Below are positions 48,496 through 57,494 of a DNA stretch of 64,000 nt, in pieces. How positions within the stretch are numbered: the first letter of the stretch is position 1; each line of letters begins with the position of its first letter. The position numbers were made by a program, and so were the translations under genes. The notes below the pieces were generated by a model. It ran no database searches and was not told the DNA's origin. It saw only the letters and a program-made list of their open reading frames with translations. This DNA comes from Stenotrophomonas indicatrix (GTDB lineage: Bacteria; Pseudomonadota; Gammaproteobacteria; Xanthomonadales; Xanthomonadaceae). The DNA lies in assembly GCF_002750975.1 (NCBI RefSeq), contig NZ_PEJS01000001.1, positions 2,976,001 to 3,040,000 on the forward strand, written 5' to 3'.

Positions 48496-50969
48496 GCCTC
48501 GTCATTCCCTTCCTCGCCCTGCTGCTGGCAGGCGCGTTCGTCGCCTACCACCGCATGCGCCTGCTGACCTGGACGCTGATCAGCGTGGCCCTGCTGGTGG
48601 CCTGCTGGTTCATCCCCTACGTCAACCAGACCGCCACGATCGTCGCTGCCGCGATACTGGCCGTGATCGTCGTGCCGCTGCTGCTGCCGTTCATCCGCAA
48701 GCCGCTGCTGACCGGCCCGATGATGAAGGTGTTCCGCAAGGTGCTGCCGCCGCTGTCGCAGACCGAGCGCATCGCCCTTGAAACCGGCTCGGTCGGCTTC
48801 GAAGGCGAACTGTTCACCGGTGATCCGGACTGGAACATCCTGCTGAACTACCCCAAGCCGCAGCTGACCGCTGAAGAACAGGCCTTCCTCGATGGCCCGG
48901 TCGAACAGCTGTGCACGATGGTCAACGACTGGGAAATCACCCACGTCCATGCCGACCTGCCGCCGGAACTGTGGGCCTTCATCAAGAAGAACAAGTTCTT
49001 CGGCATGATCATTCCGAAGGAATACGGCGGCCTGGGCTTCTCCGCGCTGGCCCACCACAAGGTGATCCAGAAGCTGGCCTCGGTGTCTTCGGTGGTCAGT
49101 TCGACCGTCGGCGTGCCCAACTCGCTGGGCCCGGGTGAACTGCTGGTGCATTACGGCACCCAGGAACAGAAGGACCAGTACCTGCCGCGTCTGGCCGATG
49201 GCCGTGAAGTGCCCTGCTTCGGCCTGACCGGTCCGTTCGCCGGCTCCGACGCGACCTCGATTCCCGACTATGGCATCGTCTGCAAGGGCGAGTGGAACGG
49301 CGAGCAGGTGCTCGGCGTCAAGCTGACCTTCGACAAGCGCTACATCACCCTGGCGCCGGTCGCCTCGCTGATCGGCCTCGCCTTCCGCATGTACGATCCG
49401 GATGGCCTGATCGGCCAGACCCGCGACATCGGCATCACCCTGGGCCTGCTGCCGCGCGAGACCGCCGGCGTCGAGATCGGCCGTCGCCACTTCCCGCTGA
49501 ACTCGACGTTCCAGAACGGCCCGATCCGCGGCAAGGACGTGTTCATTCCGCTGACCCAGCTGATCGGTGGCGCTGCGATGGCCGGCAAGGGCTGGAACAT
49601 GCTCAACGAGTGCCTGGCCGTGGGTCGTTCGATCACCCTGCCTTCCACCGCCAGCGGCGGTGCCAAGGCCGGTGCCGCAGTCACCGGCGCCTATGCGCGC
49701 ATCCGCAAGCAGTTCGGCCTGTCGGTCGGCCGCTTCGAAGGCGTGGAAGAAGCGCTGGCCCGCATCGGTGGCAAGGCGTACAAGATCAGCGCGCTGTCGC
49801 AGGCCACCGCCGCTGCTGTGGACCGCGGTGACGTGCCGTCGGTGCCGTCGGCGATCGCCAAGTACCACTGCACCAACATGAGCCGCGAAGTCATCTCGGA
49901 CATGATGGACGTGATCGGCGGCAAGGGCATCATCCTGGGGCCGCGCAACTTCGCCGGCCGCAGCTGGCAGGCCGCGCCGATCGCCATCACGGTGGAAGGC
50001 GCCAACATCATGACCCGCAGCCTGCTGATCTTCGGCCAGGGTGCGATCCTCTGCCACCCGTGGGTGCTGAAGGAAATGAAGGCCGCGCAGGACCCCGACA
50101 CCCGTGCGGGCCTGCAGGACTTCGACCGCAGCCTGTTCGGCCACATCCGCTACGGCATCTCCAACGCCGTTCGTTCGTTCTGGTTCGGCCTGACCGGCGC
50201 ACGCTTCGGCGCTGCCCCGGGCGACGCCTACACCCGCCGCTACTTCCGCAAGCTGGACCGTTACTCGGCCAACCTGGCGCTGATGGCCGACATCTCGATG
50301 ATGACGCTCGGCGGCAAGCTGAAGTTCAAGGAATCGCTGTCCGGCCGCCTGGGCGACGTGCTGAGCCATGTCTACATGACCAGCGCCATGCTCAAGCGTT
50401 ACCACGACGAAGGCGCGCCGCAGGCGGACCAGCCGCTGCTGGCCTGGGCCTTCCATGACAGCGTGCACAAGATCGAGGAATCGCTGTCGGCTGCCCTGCG
50501 CAACTTCCCGATCCGTCCGATCGGCTGGTTGATGTGGGCACTGATCTTCCCGCTGGGCCGTCGTGCCGAGGCCCCGGGCGACCGCCTGAGCCGTCGCGTG
50601 GCTGCGCTGCTGATGGCCCCGAACGAAGCCCGCGACCGCCTCGCCAGCGGCGTGTTCCTGACCCCGTGCGAGAACAACCCGGGTGGCCGCATCAACAGCT
50701 ACCTGAGCAAGGCGATCATGGCCGAGCCGGTGGAGCGCAAGTTCCTGAAGGCGCTGAAGAGCAAGGGCATCGAGGCGCTGGACTTCAACAGCCAGCTCGA
50801 CGAGGCCGTGGCCGAAGGCGTGATCACCCAGGACGAGCGCAGCCTGCTGGAAGAGCTGCGTACGCTGACCCTGGACACCATCACCGTGGATGACTTCGAC
50901 ACCCACGAACTGCGTGCGGCCAGCTACTACGACCGCCAGAACAAGGACCCGCACTCGCAGGCGGCCTGA
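48492..50969 (+). CDS. fadE: Acyl-CoA dehydrogenase FadE
   Basis: An 825-residue enzyme for the first step of beta-oxidation, close in length to E. coli FadE (814). It starts with hydrophobic helices (LALLLAGAFVAYHRM, LISVALLVACWFIPYV, AAAILAVIVVPLLLPF) that tie it to the inner membrane. The FAD-binding dehydrogenase domain follows (FGMIIPKEYGGLGFS, CFGLTGPFAGSDATS, GGKGIILGPRNF), then the long FadE-specific C-terminal domain. It is coupled to the hydrolase by an ATGA overlap and probably repressed by the TetR protein. Confidence 0.96.
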   Translation: MSLVIPFLALLLAGAFVAYHRMRLLTWTLISVALLVACWFIPYVNQTATIVAAAILAVIVVPLLLPFIRKPLLTGPMMKVFRKVLPPLSQTERIALETGSVGFEGELFTGDPDWNILLNYPKPQLTAEEQAFLDGPVEQLCTMVNDWEITHVHADLPPELWAFIKKNKFFGMIIPKEYGGLGFSALAHHKVIQKLASVSSVVSSTVGVPNSLGPGELLVHYGTQEQKDQYLPRLADGREVPCFGLTGPFAGSDATSIPDYGIVCKGEWNGEQVLGVKLTFDKRYITLAPVASLIGLAFRMYDPDGLIGQTRDIGITLGLLPRETAGVEIGRRHFPLNSTFQNGPIRGKDVFIPLTQLIGGAAMAGKGWNMLNECLAVGRSITLPSTASGGAKAGAAVTGAYARIRKQFGLSVGRFEGVEEALARIGGKAYKISALSQATAAAVDRGDVPSVPSAIAKYHCTNMSREVISDMMDVIGGKGIILGPRNFAGRSWQAAPIAITVEGANIMTRSLLIFGQGAILCHPWVLKEMKAAQDPDTRAGLQDFDRSLFGHIRYGISNAVRSFWFGLTGARFGAAPGDAYTRRYFRKLDRYSANLALMADISMMTLGGKLKFKESLSGRLGDVLSHVYMTSAMLKRYHDEGAPQADQPLLAWAFHDSVHKIEESLSAALRNFPIRPIGWLMWALIFPLGRRAEAPGDRLSRRVAALLMAPNEARDRLASGVFLTPCENNPGGRINSYLSKAIMAEPVERKFLKALKSKGIEALDFNSQLDEAVAEGVITQDERSLLEELRTLTLDTITVDDFDTHELRAASYYDRQNKDPHSQAA

Positions 50970-50991
50970 TCGCCCGCGACACGCGTTGCCT

Positions 50992-51020
50992 CGACGGCGG
51001 GCCTGGCCCGCCGTCGCTTT
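50992..51020 (+). terminator. Hairpin after fadE
   Basis: CGACGGCGGGC-CTG-GCCCGCCGTCG followed by CTTTGT, in the 72-bp gap between fadE and the hotdog gene. The short T run suggests partial termination. Confidence 0.55.
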
Positions 51021-51041
51021 GTCCGCCGACCGGAAACCGCC

Positions 51042-51509
51042 ATGTCCACGCCCCTGCTTTCGCTCTACCACCGCCTGCAGCGCTGGCCTGCCGGTACCTG
51101 GCTGTTCTCGCGCGCGGTGTGCTTCAAGGCGCCCTATTTCGCCAGCATCGCCCCGCGCATCACGCGCCTGGAGAACGGCCGCTGCGAGGGCACGCTGGCC
51201 GACCGCCGCAAGGTGCGCAACCACATCGGCACGGTGCACGCGATCGCAATGTGCAACCTGGCCGAACTGACCGCCGGGCTGATGGTCGATGCGTCGCTGC
51301 CCAAGGGCATGCGCTGGATCCCGAAGGGCATGCAGGTGCAGTACCTGGCCAAGGCGCGCGGCACGCTGCAGGCGACGGCATTGCCGGCGCAGCCGATCGT
51401 GGTGGCGACCGAAGGCTATGCGTTGCCGGTGACGGTGAGTGTGCGCGACCGCGCGGGAACGGAGGTGTTCAGCGCGGTCATCGACATGTGGGTGTCGCCG
51501 GCGAAGTGA
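51042..51509 (+). CDS. DUF4442 hotdog-fold protein (thioesterase-like)
   Basis: A 155-residue protein with the hotdog-fold DUF4442 pattern. IGTVHAIAMCNLAELTAGLM lies in the central helix, and GMQVQYLAKARGTLQA in the sheet. It is related to acyl-CoA thioesterases such as PaaI, but the catalytic residues are not certain. It follows fadE, probably as part of the same lipid-degradation cluster behind a leaky hairpin. Confidence 0.82.
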   Translation: MSTPLLSLYHRLQRWPAGTWLFSRAVCFKAPYFASIAPRITRLENGRCEGTLADRRKVRNHIGTVHAIAMCNLAELTAGLMVDASLPKGMRWIPKGMQVQYLAKARGTLQATALPAQPIVVATEGYALPVTVSVRDRAGTEVFSAVIDMWVSPAK

Positions 51510-51568
51510 TGTTGCCGCGAACGGCGCAGCCCCTCGTGGGTGGATGCTGAAAAGCGGTTCATCGGTTG

Positions 51569-51672
51569 GGCCGGAGGGGTGGGATGCCCAGGGGACGCCG
51601 TGAATACGTCCCTGTAGGCTCGGGCGCGCCATCCATGGCGCTTACGCCCCTGCGCATCCCACCCCTCCGGCC
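51569..51672 (+). repeat. Variable-stem hairpin element, copy 5
   Basis: Perfect 19-bp arms 51569-51587 (GGCCGGAGGGGTGGGATGC) and 51654-51672, continued inward by CAGGGG/CCCCTG. The core has ACGCCGTGAATACGTCCCTG, TAGGCTCGG and GCGCCATCCATGGCGC. CTCTGACAG follows. It lies in the convergent gap between the hotdog gene and the DUF1304 gene. Confidence 0.85.
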
Positions 51673-51726
51673 TCTGACAGATCTCTGCGGCGTCCACCCA
51701 CGCAAGAGAAAAAGAAGAGCAAAAGC

Positions 51727-51754
51727 AAAAAAGCGGCCCGGCGGCCGCTTTTTT
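51727..51754. terminator. Bidirectional terminator
   Basis: AAAAAAGCGGCC-CGGC-GGCCGCTTTTTT: perfect 12-bp arms with A and T tracts, centred between hairpin copies 5 and 6 and between convergent genes. Confidence 0.9.
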
Positions 51755-51846
51755 CATGCGCACAGAACCCACGAGCGCAGCGACCTGCTGTTGCTCTTGA
51801 TCTTCTTTTCTTCTCCGTGGGCTGGCCGCGCACGGAACCTGTCAGG

Positions 51847-52030
51847 GGTCGGGCGGGTGGGCGGTGCAGGGGCGTTGGCGCCATGGATGGCGCCAACGAG
51901 CCTACAGGGGTGAGGGCGCTTTGCTTGCGAAGCATTGCTTCGCGAGCGACCGAACGCACAGCCGCCAGCGGCTGGGCCGGGCCCCGGAGGGGTACTTGCG
52001 GCGTCCCCCGCGAACCCAACCCGCCCGACC
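51847..52030 (-). repeat. Variable-stem hairpin element, copy 6 (expanded)
   Basis: Outer arms GGTCGGGCGGGT (51847-51858) and ACCCGCCCGACC (52019-52030), with a less perfect inner stem. The inverted core has GGCGCCATGGATGGCGCC and, toward the right arm, GTACTTGCGGCGTC. About 80 extra bases with their own small hairpins (GCTTGCGAAGC, GCCGCCAGCGGC) separate GCCTACAGG from GTACTTGCGG, as in copy 1. Confidence 0.75.
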
Positions 52031-52087
52031 AACCCCATGACAGCTCTACGCGACCAACCCACGAGGGGCTGTGCCGTTGGCCGGAAA

Positions 52088-52438
52088 TCACGCCAGTGCG
52101 CGAAACACCAACGCCAGGATCGCCGGCACCGCCTGGATCATGAAGATGCGTCGGCTCACGCTGTAGGCGCCATAGCACCCCGCCACCACCACGCACATCA
52201 GCGAGAACGTCACCAGCACCGGCTGCGCCAGCACCAGCCCCACCACGATGCCCGCCGCCAGGAAGCCGTTGTACAGGCCCTGGTTGGCCGCCAGCACGCG
52301 CGTGGTCTCCGCCTTCTCCGGTGAATTGCGGAACGTCTTCAGGCCCAGCGGCCGGGTCCACAGGAACATCTCCAGCACCAGGAAATAAACGTGCAGCAGA
52401 GCGACCAGCAGGGTCAGGGCGAGCGCGATCCAGTACAT
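52088..52438 (-). CDS. DUF1304 membrane protein
   Basis: A 116-residue protein with four membrane helices and the DUF1304 pattern: LHVYFLVLEMFLW, then a polar loop KTFRNSPEKAETTRVLAANQGLYNGFLAAG, then three helices. The function is unknown. The ATG is preceded by AAGGAA. It lies 76 bp downstream of the MFS-like gene and is separated from it by a strong hairpin at 52468-52508. Confidence 0.9.
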   Translation of the reverse strand: MYWIALALTLLVALLHVYFLVLEMFLWTRPLGLKTFRNSPEKAETTRVLAANQGLYNGFLAAGIVVGLVLAQPVLVTFSLMCVVVAGCYGAYSVSRRIFMIQAVPAILALVFRALA

Positions 52439-52467
52439 GGGCAGTTCCTTGGACAGGGATGGAGAAT

Positions 52468-52508
52468 GGGGTCGGATCCCTTACCCTGTGGGAAAGGGAT
52501 CCGACCCC
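52468..52508. repeat. Long palindrome, GGGGTCGGATCCC family
   Basis: 18-bp arms GGGGTCGGATCCCTTACC (52468-52485) and GGAAAGGGATCCGACCCC (52491-52508), pairing with one mismatch. A related copy is at 60753-60789. It may end transcription from the MFS-like gene. Confidence 0.75.
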
Positions 52509-52514
52509 GGAAAA

Positions 52515-53843
52515 TCAACGGTCGCGCGGCAGCTTCTTCTCTTCGCGCAGCACACCGAACGCCGCCAGGGTCATCAAGCCGGCGACGACCACGCCACCGA
52601 CGAACACCACGTGCGAACCGAACAGCGACAGCCCCTTGTGCAGCCAGGCGAAGGTCAGGTCGGCGCCGCGGTACACCACCGTGTCGATCGCTGCGCCGGC
52701 CTTGTAGCGCCACTGCCGGTCCACGCGGGTGTAGATGGTTTCGCGGGCCGGCTTGGCCAGGGCGAACTCGCTGGCGCGGGTCATCACCTGCACCACCGCC
52801 ACCATCAGCGGCATCGGCGATGCGGCCAGCACCGAGAAGCCGATCAGGATCGCAAAACCGGGAATCAGCAACGCCGGGGCGATGCCGTGGCGCGACAGCA
52901 ACCAGCGGGTCAGCCCGAGCTGCATCAACAGCGCCAGCGCGTTCACCGCCAGGTCGATGCGCGAGAAGAAGGCGGTGGCAGCGCCTGCATCGTTGAACGA
53001 GGCACGTACGATGCTGGCCTGCTGGTTGTACAGCAAGGTGCCGACACCCACGCCGAACACCACCATGATCGCCAGCCAGCGCAGCAGGGGCTCGCGCACG
53101 ATCAGCTTCAGGCCATCGAGCACGCTGCCGCCCATCGGCTGCTCACCCGACACCAACTGCTGCTCACGCTCGCGCAGCACCGCCCAGTGGCGCAGGCGCC
53201 AGATGCACAACAGGCATACGACCAGGAAGCCGGCCGAAACCAGCATCAGGTTGGCGATGCCCACCCGCTGCACCAGCGCACTGGTGATGATCGGGCCGAG
53301 GAAGGCGCCAACAGTGCCGGCCGCACCGATGTAGCCGTAGTAGGCCCGCGCCTGCGCATTGGAGAACACATCGGCCATGAAGCTCCAGAACACCGCGACC
53401 GCAAACAGGTTGAACACGGTGATCCAGAAGAAGAACGCCATGCCCCGCCCGGGTACGCCGCTGTCGAACAGTGCGTAGAAGCCCAGCAGGGTGGCGATGA
53501 AGAAGCCGTACACCGCCGGCAGGAACACCCGCCGCGGGAAGCGGCTGACCAGCCAGCCATAGACCGGCTGCAGCACCAGCATGATCACGAATACGCAGGA
53601 GAACAGGAACTGCAGGACGAAGTCCTTCAGGGCGATGCCATGGCTGGCGAACCAGGCGATCAACGCCGCCGGGAACACCGTCTCCAGGTCGGCCGAAGCG
53701 GCCATCGCCTCGCGTACCGGCCGCAGCACGTAGTAGCCGCTGAGCAGGCAGAAGAAGTACAGGAACGACCACCACAGCGCCGGCGACTCGCGCAGCGCGG
53801 CCAGCAGGCCCTTCAGTGCCCCGCTCTCCCGCGCCGCGCTCAC
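52515..53843 (-). CDS. MFS-like / NTP-NDP exchange-type transporter
   Basis: A 442-residue membrane protein with about 12 helices. YYVLRPVREAMAASADLETVFPAALIAWFASHG at the start and RASEFALAKPARETIYTRVDR later are typical of bacterial relatives of ATP/ADP translocases annotated as MFS or NTP/NDP exchange transporters. The real substrate is unknown. Translation probably starts at GTG (53843), with GAGGGGAG just upstream. Divergent from the serine hydrolase gene. Confidence 0.85.
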   Translation of the reverse strand: MSAARESGALKGLLAALRESPALWWSFLYFFCLLSGYYVLRPVREAMAASADLETVFPAALIAWFASHGIALKDFVLQFLFSCVFVIMLVLQPVYGWLVSRFPRRVFLPAVYGFFIATLLGFYALFDSGVPGRGMAFFFWITVFNLFAVAVFWSFMADVFSNAQARAYYGYIGAAGTVGAFLGPIITSALVQRVGIANLMLVSAGFLVVCLLCIWRLRHWAVLREREQQLVSGEQPMGGSVLDGLKLIVREPLLRWLAIMVVFGVGVGTLLYNQQASIVRASFNDAGAATAFFSRIDLAVNALALLMQLGLTRWLLSRHGIAPALLIPGFAILIGFSVLAASPMPLMVAVVQVMTRASEFALAKPARETIYTRVDRQWRYKAGAAIDTVVYRGADLTFAWLHKGLSLFGSHVVFVGGVVVAGLMTLAAFGVLREEKKLPRDR

Positions 53844-54068
53844 GCGGCTCCCCTCGCCCGCAAACGGCGGTTGGACAGCGGCATGGCAGGCTCCGGGGGC
53901 AGTGAAGCGCGTACGTTATCCAATGCACTGCAACATCGCCAGCGCAGGCGGCGCCGATGGCTGCAACGCAGTGTCACGGACTGGCCCGGCGGACACCTTG
54001 TGATACACGCTTTTCTGGCGTCAAAAATCCAACTTTTTCAACGAGATGCGCATTCATCTTCGCTTTGT

Positions 54069-54098
54069 TTGTGCACAGGCGAAAAGCGGCGCTAGAAT
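54069..54098 (+). promoter_or_regulatory. Promoter of the serine hydrolase gene
   Basis: TTGTGC (54069-54074), an 18-bp spacer and TAGAAT (54093-54098), 33 bp upstream of the start codon. The rest of the 287-bp divergent gap (53844-54130) shows no gene. Confidence 0.5.
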
Positions 54099-54130
54099 CA
54101 TCCCCAGCAGTCGCGCACGGGTTCCAACCG

Positions 54131-55531
54131 ATGAAAAAGAACAGCCTGCGTCGTCCGATCCGTTCGGCGGCCACCGGTTTGCTGGGCATGTTGATGCCCC
54201 TTGCCTTGTCCACCACCGCGCAGACCCCGCCGGCGTTGCCGCCGATGCCGACCAACATCGAAACCGCCACCGGTGGCGCCGTCGCTCACACCCAGCCTGC
54301 GGCCTACCGCACCGGGCTGGTGCCGCAGGTGCAGTTGCCCGCTGCCGGTTTCAACGTCGCCAACATCGAATCGATGGCGCAGCAGCTCACCTATGGCGAG
54401 CGCGTGCCCGGCATGGCAGTGGCTATCGTGCAGGGCGGCCGCGTGCTCAGCGCGCGCGGCTACGGCGTCACCGACGTCAACAACCCGTTGCCGGTCGACG
54501 CCCACACCGTGTTCCGTCTGGCGTCGCTGTCCAAGGCCTTCGCCGGCACCATGGCCGGCCTGCTGGTCAACGATGGCACCCTGCGCTGGGACAGCAAGGT
54601 CACCGACTACGTGCCGGGCTTCCGCCTGAACTCGCCGGAGGCCACCGACCGCCTGACCGTGGCCGATGTACTCAGCCACCGCGTCGGCCTGCCGTACAAC
54701 GCCTATGACCGCGACATCGAAGGCAATGCCGAGTACTACGCGCTGACCCAGAAGCTGGCCAACACCAGCCTGAAGTGCCTGCCGGGCGACTGCTACGCCT
54801 ACCAGAACGTGGCCTTCAGCCTGATCGGCGACGTCGTGTATGCGGCCTCCGGCAGCTTCTACGAGCAGTCGGTCGAACGCCGCATCTTCAAGCCGCTGGG
54901 CATGAACGATGCCAGCCTCGGCCTGGCCGGCATCCAGGCCAGCTCGCGCTGGGCGCGCCCGCACGTGCGCAGCCGCAATGGCTGGGTATCGCTGACGCCG
55001 AAGCCGACCTATTACCGCGTCGCCCCTGCTGCCGGCGTCAACGCCAGCGCCAGTGACATGGCGCAGTGGTTGCTGGCCCATACCGGCCACCGTCCGGACG
55101 TGCTGCCGGCGCCGCTGCTGGCCACGCTGCACTCCAGCCTGATCAACACACCGGGCGAGATGCGTTCGGGCTGGCGCCGCGAACGCCTGCACTCGGCCGG
55201 CTACGCGCTGGGCTGGCGCACCTTCGACTACGCAGGTCACGATGTCGTGTTCCATGCCGGCGCGGTGCAGGGCTACCGCGGCCTTGTTGCACTGGTGCCC
55301 GAGCGCGACCTCGGCATCGCCATCATGTGGAACGGTGAAAGCGGCCTGCCCAGCGGTCTGCTGCCGACCGTGCTCGACGCAGCCCTCGGCCTGCCGTCGC
55401 AGCGTTGGCTGGACGTGGACACCGACTTCGGCAGCGACAACCTGATGGCCGAGGGCGCCACCCCGGCACAGCAGGACAAGCGCAAGGGCAAGGGTGCCTC
55501 GGGCAACCGCGCGGTGGCCTCGCCGCGCTGA
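54131..55531 (+). CDS. Serine hydrolase, beta-lactamase/PBP (class C-like) family
   Basis: A 466-residue exported protein. A signal peptide is at the start (SAATGLLGMLMPLALSTTAQ). The three active-site motifs are S-x-x-K in LASLSKAFAG, Y-x-N in CYAYQNVAFS and H-x-G in VVFHAGAVQG. This is the pattern of esterases and penicillin-binding-like proteins in the Beta-lactamase (PF00144) family; H-x-G instead of K-x-G makes true beta-lactamase activity less likely. The tail is basic and low complexity. The start at 54131 (MKKNSLRR) begins the signal peptide. Confidence 0.9.
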   Translation: MKKNSLRRPIRSAATGLLGMLMPLALSTTAQTPPALPPMPTNIETATGGAVAHTQPAAYRTGLVPQVQLPAAGFNVANIESMAQQLTYGERVPGMAVAIVQGGRVLSARGYGVTDVNNPLPVDAHTVFRLASLSKAFAGTMAGLLVNDGTLRWDSKVTDYVPGFRLNSPEATDRLTVADVLSHRVGLPYNAYDRDIEGNAEYYALTQKLANTSLKCLPGDCYAYQNVAFSLIGDVVYAASGSFYEQSVERRIFKPLGMNDASLGLAGIQASSRWARPHVRSRNGWVSLTPKPTYYRVAPAAGVNASASDMAQWLLAHTGHRPDVLPAPLLATLHSSLINTPGEMRSGWRRERLHSAGYALGWRTFDYAGHDVVFHAGAVQGYRGLVALVPERDLGIAIMWNGESGLPSGLLPTVLDAALGLPSQRWLDVDTDFGSDNLMAEGATPAQQDKRKGKGASGNRAVASPR

Positions 55532-55555
55532 GCTGGCGAGCTCGACGTTAAGCAG

Positions 55556-55582
55556 AAGGGCGGCCCTCGGGTCGCCCTTTTT
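55556..55582 (+). terminator. Rho-independent terminator of the serine hydrolase gene
   Basis: AAGGGCG-GCCCTCGGGT-CGCCCTT followed by TTT, 24 bp after the stop codon. Confidence 0.85.
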
Positions 55583-55639
55583 CGTATGCGCTTGCGCGTC
55601 TTCCACGTGACGCCAAGCCCTTGCCGTTCGTGCCGGAGG

Positions 55640-56398
55640 TTAGTGGGCGAAGTAGTGCATTCCGCCATCCACCGGAATCACCGCCCCGGTGATGTACCCC
55701 GCCAACGGCGACGCCAGGAACGCAACCAGGTGCGCGACCTCCTCTGGTTCGCCGAAACGCCCCATCGGGATGTTGCGGGCGATGAACTCACGCCGGCTCT
55801 CTTCCGTGGGATGCAGCCGATCCAGGATCTGCGCGCTGTTGATCCGCCCCGGCGCGATCGAGTTGATGGTGATGCCCTCGCCCGCCACATCGCAGGACAG
55901 CCCCTTGCTCCACAGATGCAGCGCCGCCTTCGCCGGGCTCGCGGCATTCACCGCACGCGGCTCCATCGACCCGCTGAGGTTGATCACACGCCCCCAGCCA
56001 TTGGCCCGCATCGACGGCAGCAACGCCTGCGTCAGCCGTCGTGCCGCCGAGAAGTTCAGTGCCATCGCCTCGTCCCACACCTCGTCTGCTGCGGCCACCC
56101 CGGCCAACCGTGCGCCACCGGCCGCGTTGACCAGGATGTCCACGTGCTGCAGCGCCTGCAGCGAAGCGCTGGCGATGCGCTGCACATCGTCGGCGTCGGT
56201 CAGATCGCCCACCAACACGACGGGTACCGGTACACCCGCCGCCTCGATTGCGGCCGCCACAGATTGCAACGGCGCCTGCTGCCGCGCGGTGATCGCCACG
56301 CGCACACCCTGCGTCGCCAGTACCCGCGCAACACCTGCGCCGATGCCACTGCCTGCGCCGGTGACCAGCGCGGTACGTCCTTCAAGATCCAATTTCAT
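55640..56398 (-). CDS. SDR family oxidoreductase lacking the catalytic tyrosine
   Basis: A 252-residue short-chain dehydrogenase/reductase. The cofactor motif is TGAGSGIGAG, then VNAAGGA and the serine region INLSGSMEP are seen. At the Y-x-x-x-K site the sequence is AASPAK, so lysine is kept but tyrosine is replaced by alanine. The C-terminal NSIAPGRI and GYITGAVIPVDGG are normal. It may be catalytically altered or belong to a divergent subgroup. It is divergent from a LysR regulator that probably controls it. The start at 56398 fits the fold. Confidence 0.9.
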   Translation of the reverse strand: MKLDLEGRTALVTGAGSGIGAGVARVLATQGVRVAITARQQAPLQSVAAAIEAAGVPVPVVLVGDLTDADDVQRIASASLQALQHVDILVNAAGGARLAGVAAADEVWDEAMALNFSAARRLTQALLPSMRANGWGRVINLSGSMEPRAVNAASPAKAALHLWSKGLSCDVAGEGITINSIAPGRINSAQILDRLHPTEESRREFIARNIPMGRFGEPEEVAHLVAFLASPLAGYITGAVIPVDGGMHYFAH

Positions 56399-56510
56399 GT
56401 GTTGCCCTGTCAGGTTCTGCCGGCCCATCTGGCCGTGCGGACATGCTCTTTGAACACCCTCGATTGATAAACTCCGGCGAGGTTTCAACATTCAGAACCC
56501 GGGGTGTCAG

Positions 56511-57431
56511 ATGAACCTGTTGGAGAGCATGCAGGTCTATGTGCTGGCCGTGGAAAAGGGCAGCCTCAGTGCCGCGGCATCGGCACTGGACATCTCCGCG
56601 ACGATGGCCGGCAAGCACCTGCGCGCCCTGGAAGAACGGCTGGGCATGCAGCTGTTGAACCGCACGACCCGTCGGCAGCACATGACCGCTTTCGGTGAGG
56701 CCTACTACGGCCGCTGCAAAGAGATCCTGCGCCTGGTGGAGGAAACCGATGCGCAGGCCCAGCATCACCATCTGGCACCGGCGGGCACGCTGCGGATCAG
56801 TGCACCGGTGATCTTCGGCACGCATGCGCTGGTGCCGGCACTGTCGACCTACATGGACCGCTACCCCGAGGTCAGTGTCGAACTGGTCCTGACCGATCGC
56901 GTGGTCGAACTGGCCGATGAGGGATTCGAGGCCGCCATCCGCATCGGCACGCTTGCCGACGCCACGCATCTGGTGGCGCGCCCGCTCAGCCCCTACCGGC
57001 TGACCCTGTGTGCATCACCGGCCTATCTCGCACGGCATGGCACGCCGCACAACGCGCAGGAGCTGCAGCAGCATCAATGCCTGTCGCTGGATCCGGCTGC
57101 GCTGTCGCACTGGCTGGGCAACGAAGTGGCATTGCCAGCGCCGCCTTCGGGACGGTTGCAGATCAACAACGGCGAAGCGTTGCGACTGGCCGCGCTGCAG
57201 GGCCTGGGCATCATCCTGCAGTCGAGCCTGCTGCTGGCAGCGGACATCGATGCGGGTGGCCTGGTCCCGTTGCTGCCGGAACATGGCCGGCGCGGTCGTC
57301 CCATGCACGTGGTCTATCCGCACGACCGTTATCACTCGACCCGGCTGCGCAGCTTCGTGGATTTCCTGGTCGAGCGGTTTCCCTGCGACGCACCGGGTGA
57401 ACGCAGCTGGCCAGGCGCAGGCAGCCCATAA
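56511..57431 (+). CDS. LysR family transcriptional regulator
   Basis: A 306-residue regulator. The N-terminal winged HTH is MQVYVLAVEKGSLSAAASAL, with KHLRALEERLGMQLLNRTTR. The effector-binding domain starts about residue 90 (GTLRISAPVIFG). It resembles the CrgA/DmlR-like subgroup. It is divergent from the SDR gene across a 112-bp gap, the classic arrangement for LysR control of the neighbour. The ligand is unknown. Confidence 0.93.
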   Translation: MNLLESMQVYVLAVEKGSLSAAASALDISATMAGKHLRALEERLGMQLLNRTTRRQHMTAFGEAYYGRCKEILRLVEETDAQAQHHHLAPAGTLRISAPVIFGTHALVPALSTYMDRYPEVSVELVLTDRVVELADEGFEAAIRIGTLADATHLVARPLSPYRLTLCASPAYLARHGTPHNAQELQQHQCLSLDPAALSHWLGNEVALPAPPSGRLQINNGEALRLAALQGLGIILQSSLLLAADIDAGGLVPLLPEHGRRGRPMHVVYPHDRYHSTRLRSFVDFLVERFPCDAPGERSWPGAGSP

Positions 57432-57467
57432 AAAAACCCCCTCCCCGCTGGGCAGTCGGGGAAGGGG
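57429..57467 (-). terminator. Rho-independent terminator of the histone-like gene
   Basis: On the minus strand, CCCCTTCCCCG/CGGGGAGGGG is followed by TTTTTTT. It also covers the end of the LysR gene. Confidence 0.85.
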
Positions 57468-57494
57468 TCTCAGGGTACGGCTATCGGGAAGTAC

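Noticed and set aside
48417..51632. Open frame of 1071 codons on the minus strand opposite fadE
   Set aside because: Antisense to fadE and its neighbours, with Arg/His/Gln-rich low-information sequence.
52515..53843. True ATP/ADP translocase
   Set aside because: Only general similarity to that superfamily is visible; a free-living bacterium has no clear need for nucleotide import, so a neutral transporter call is kept.
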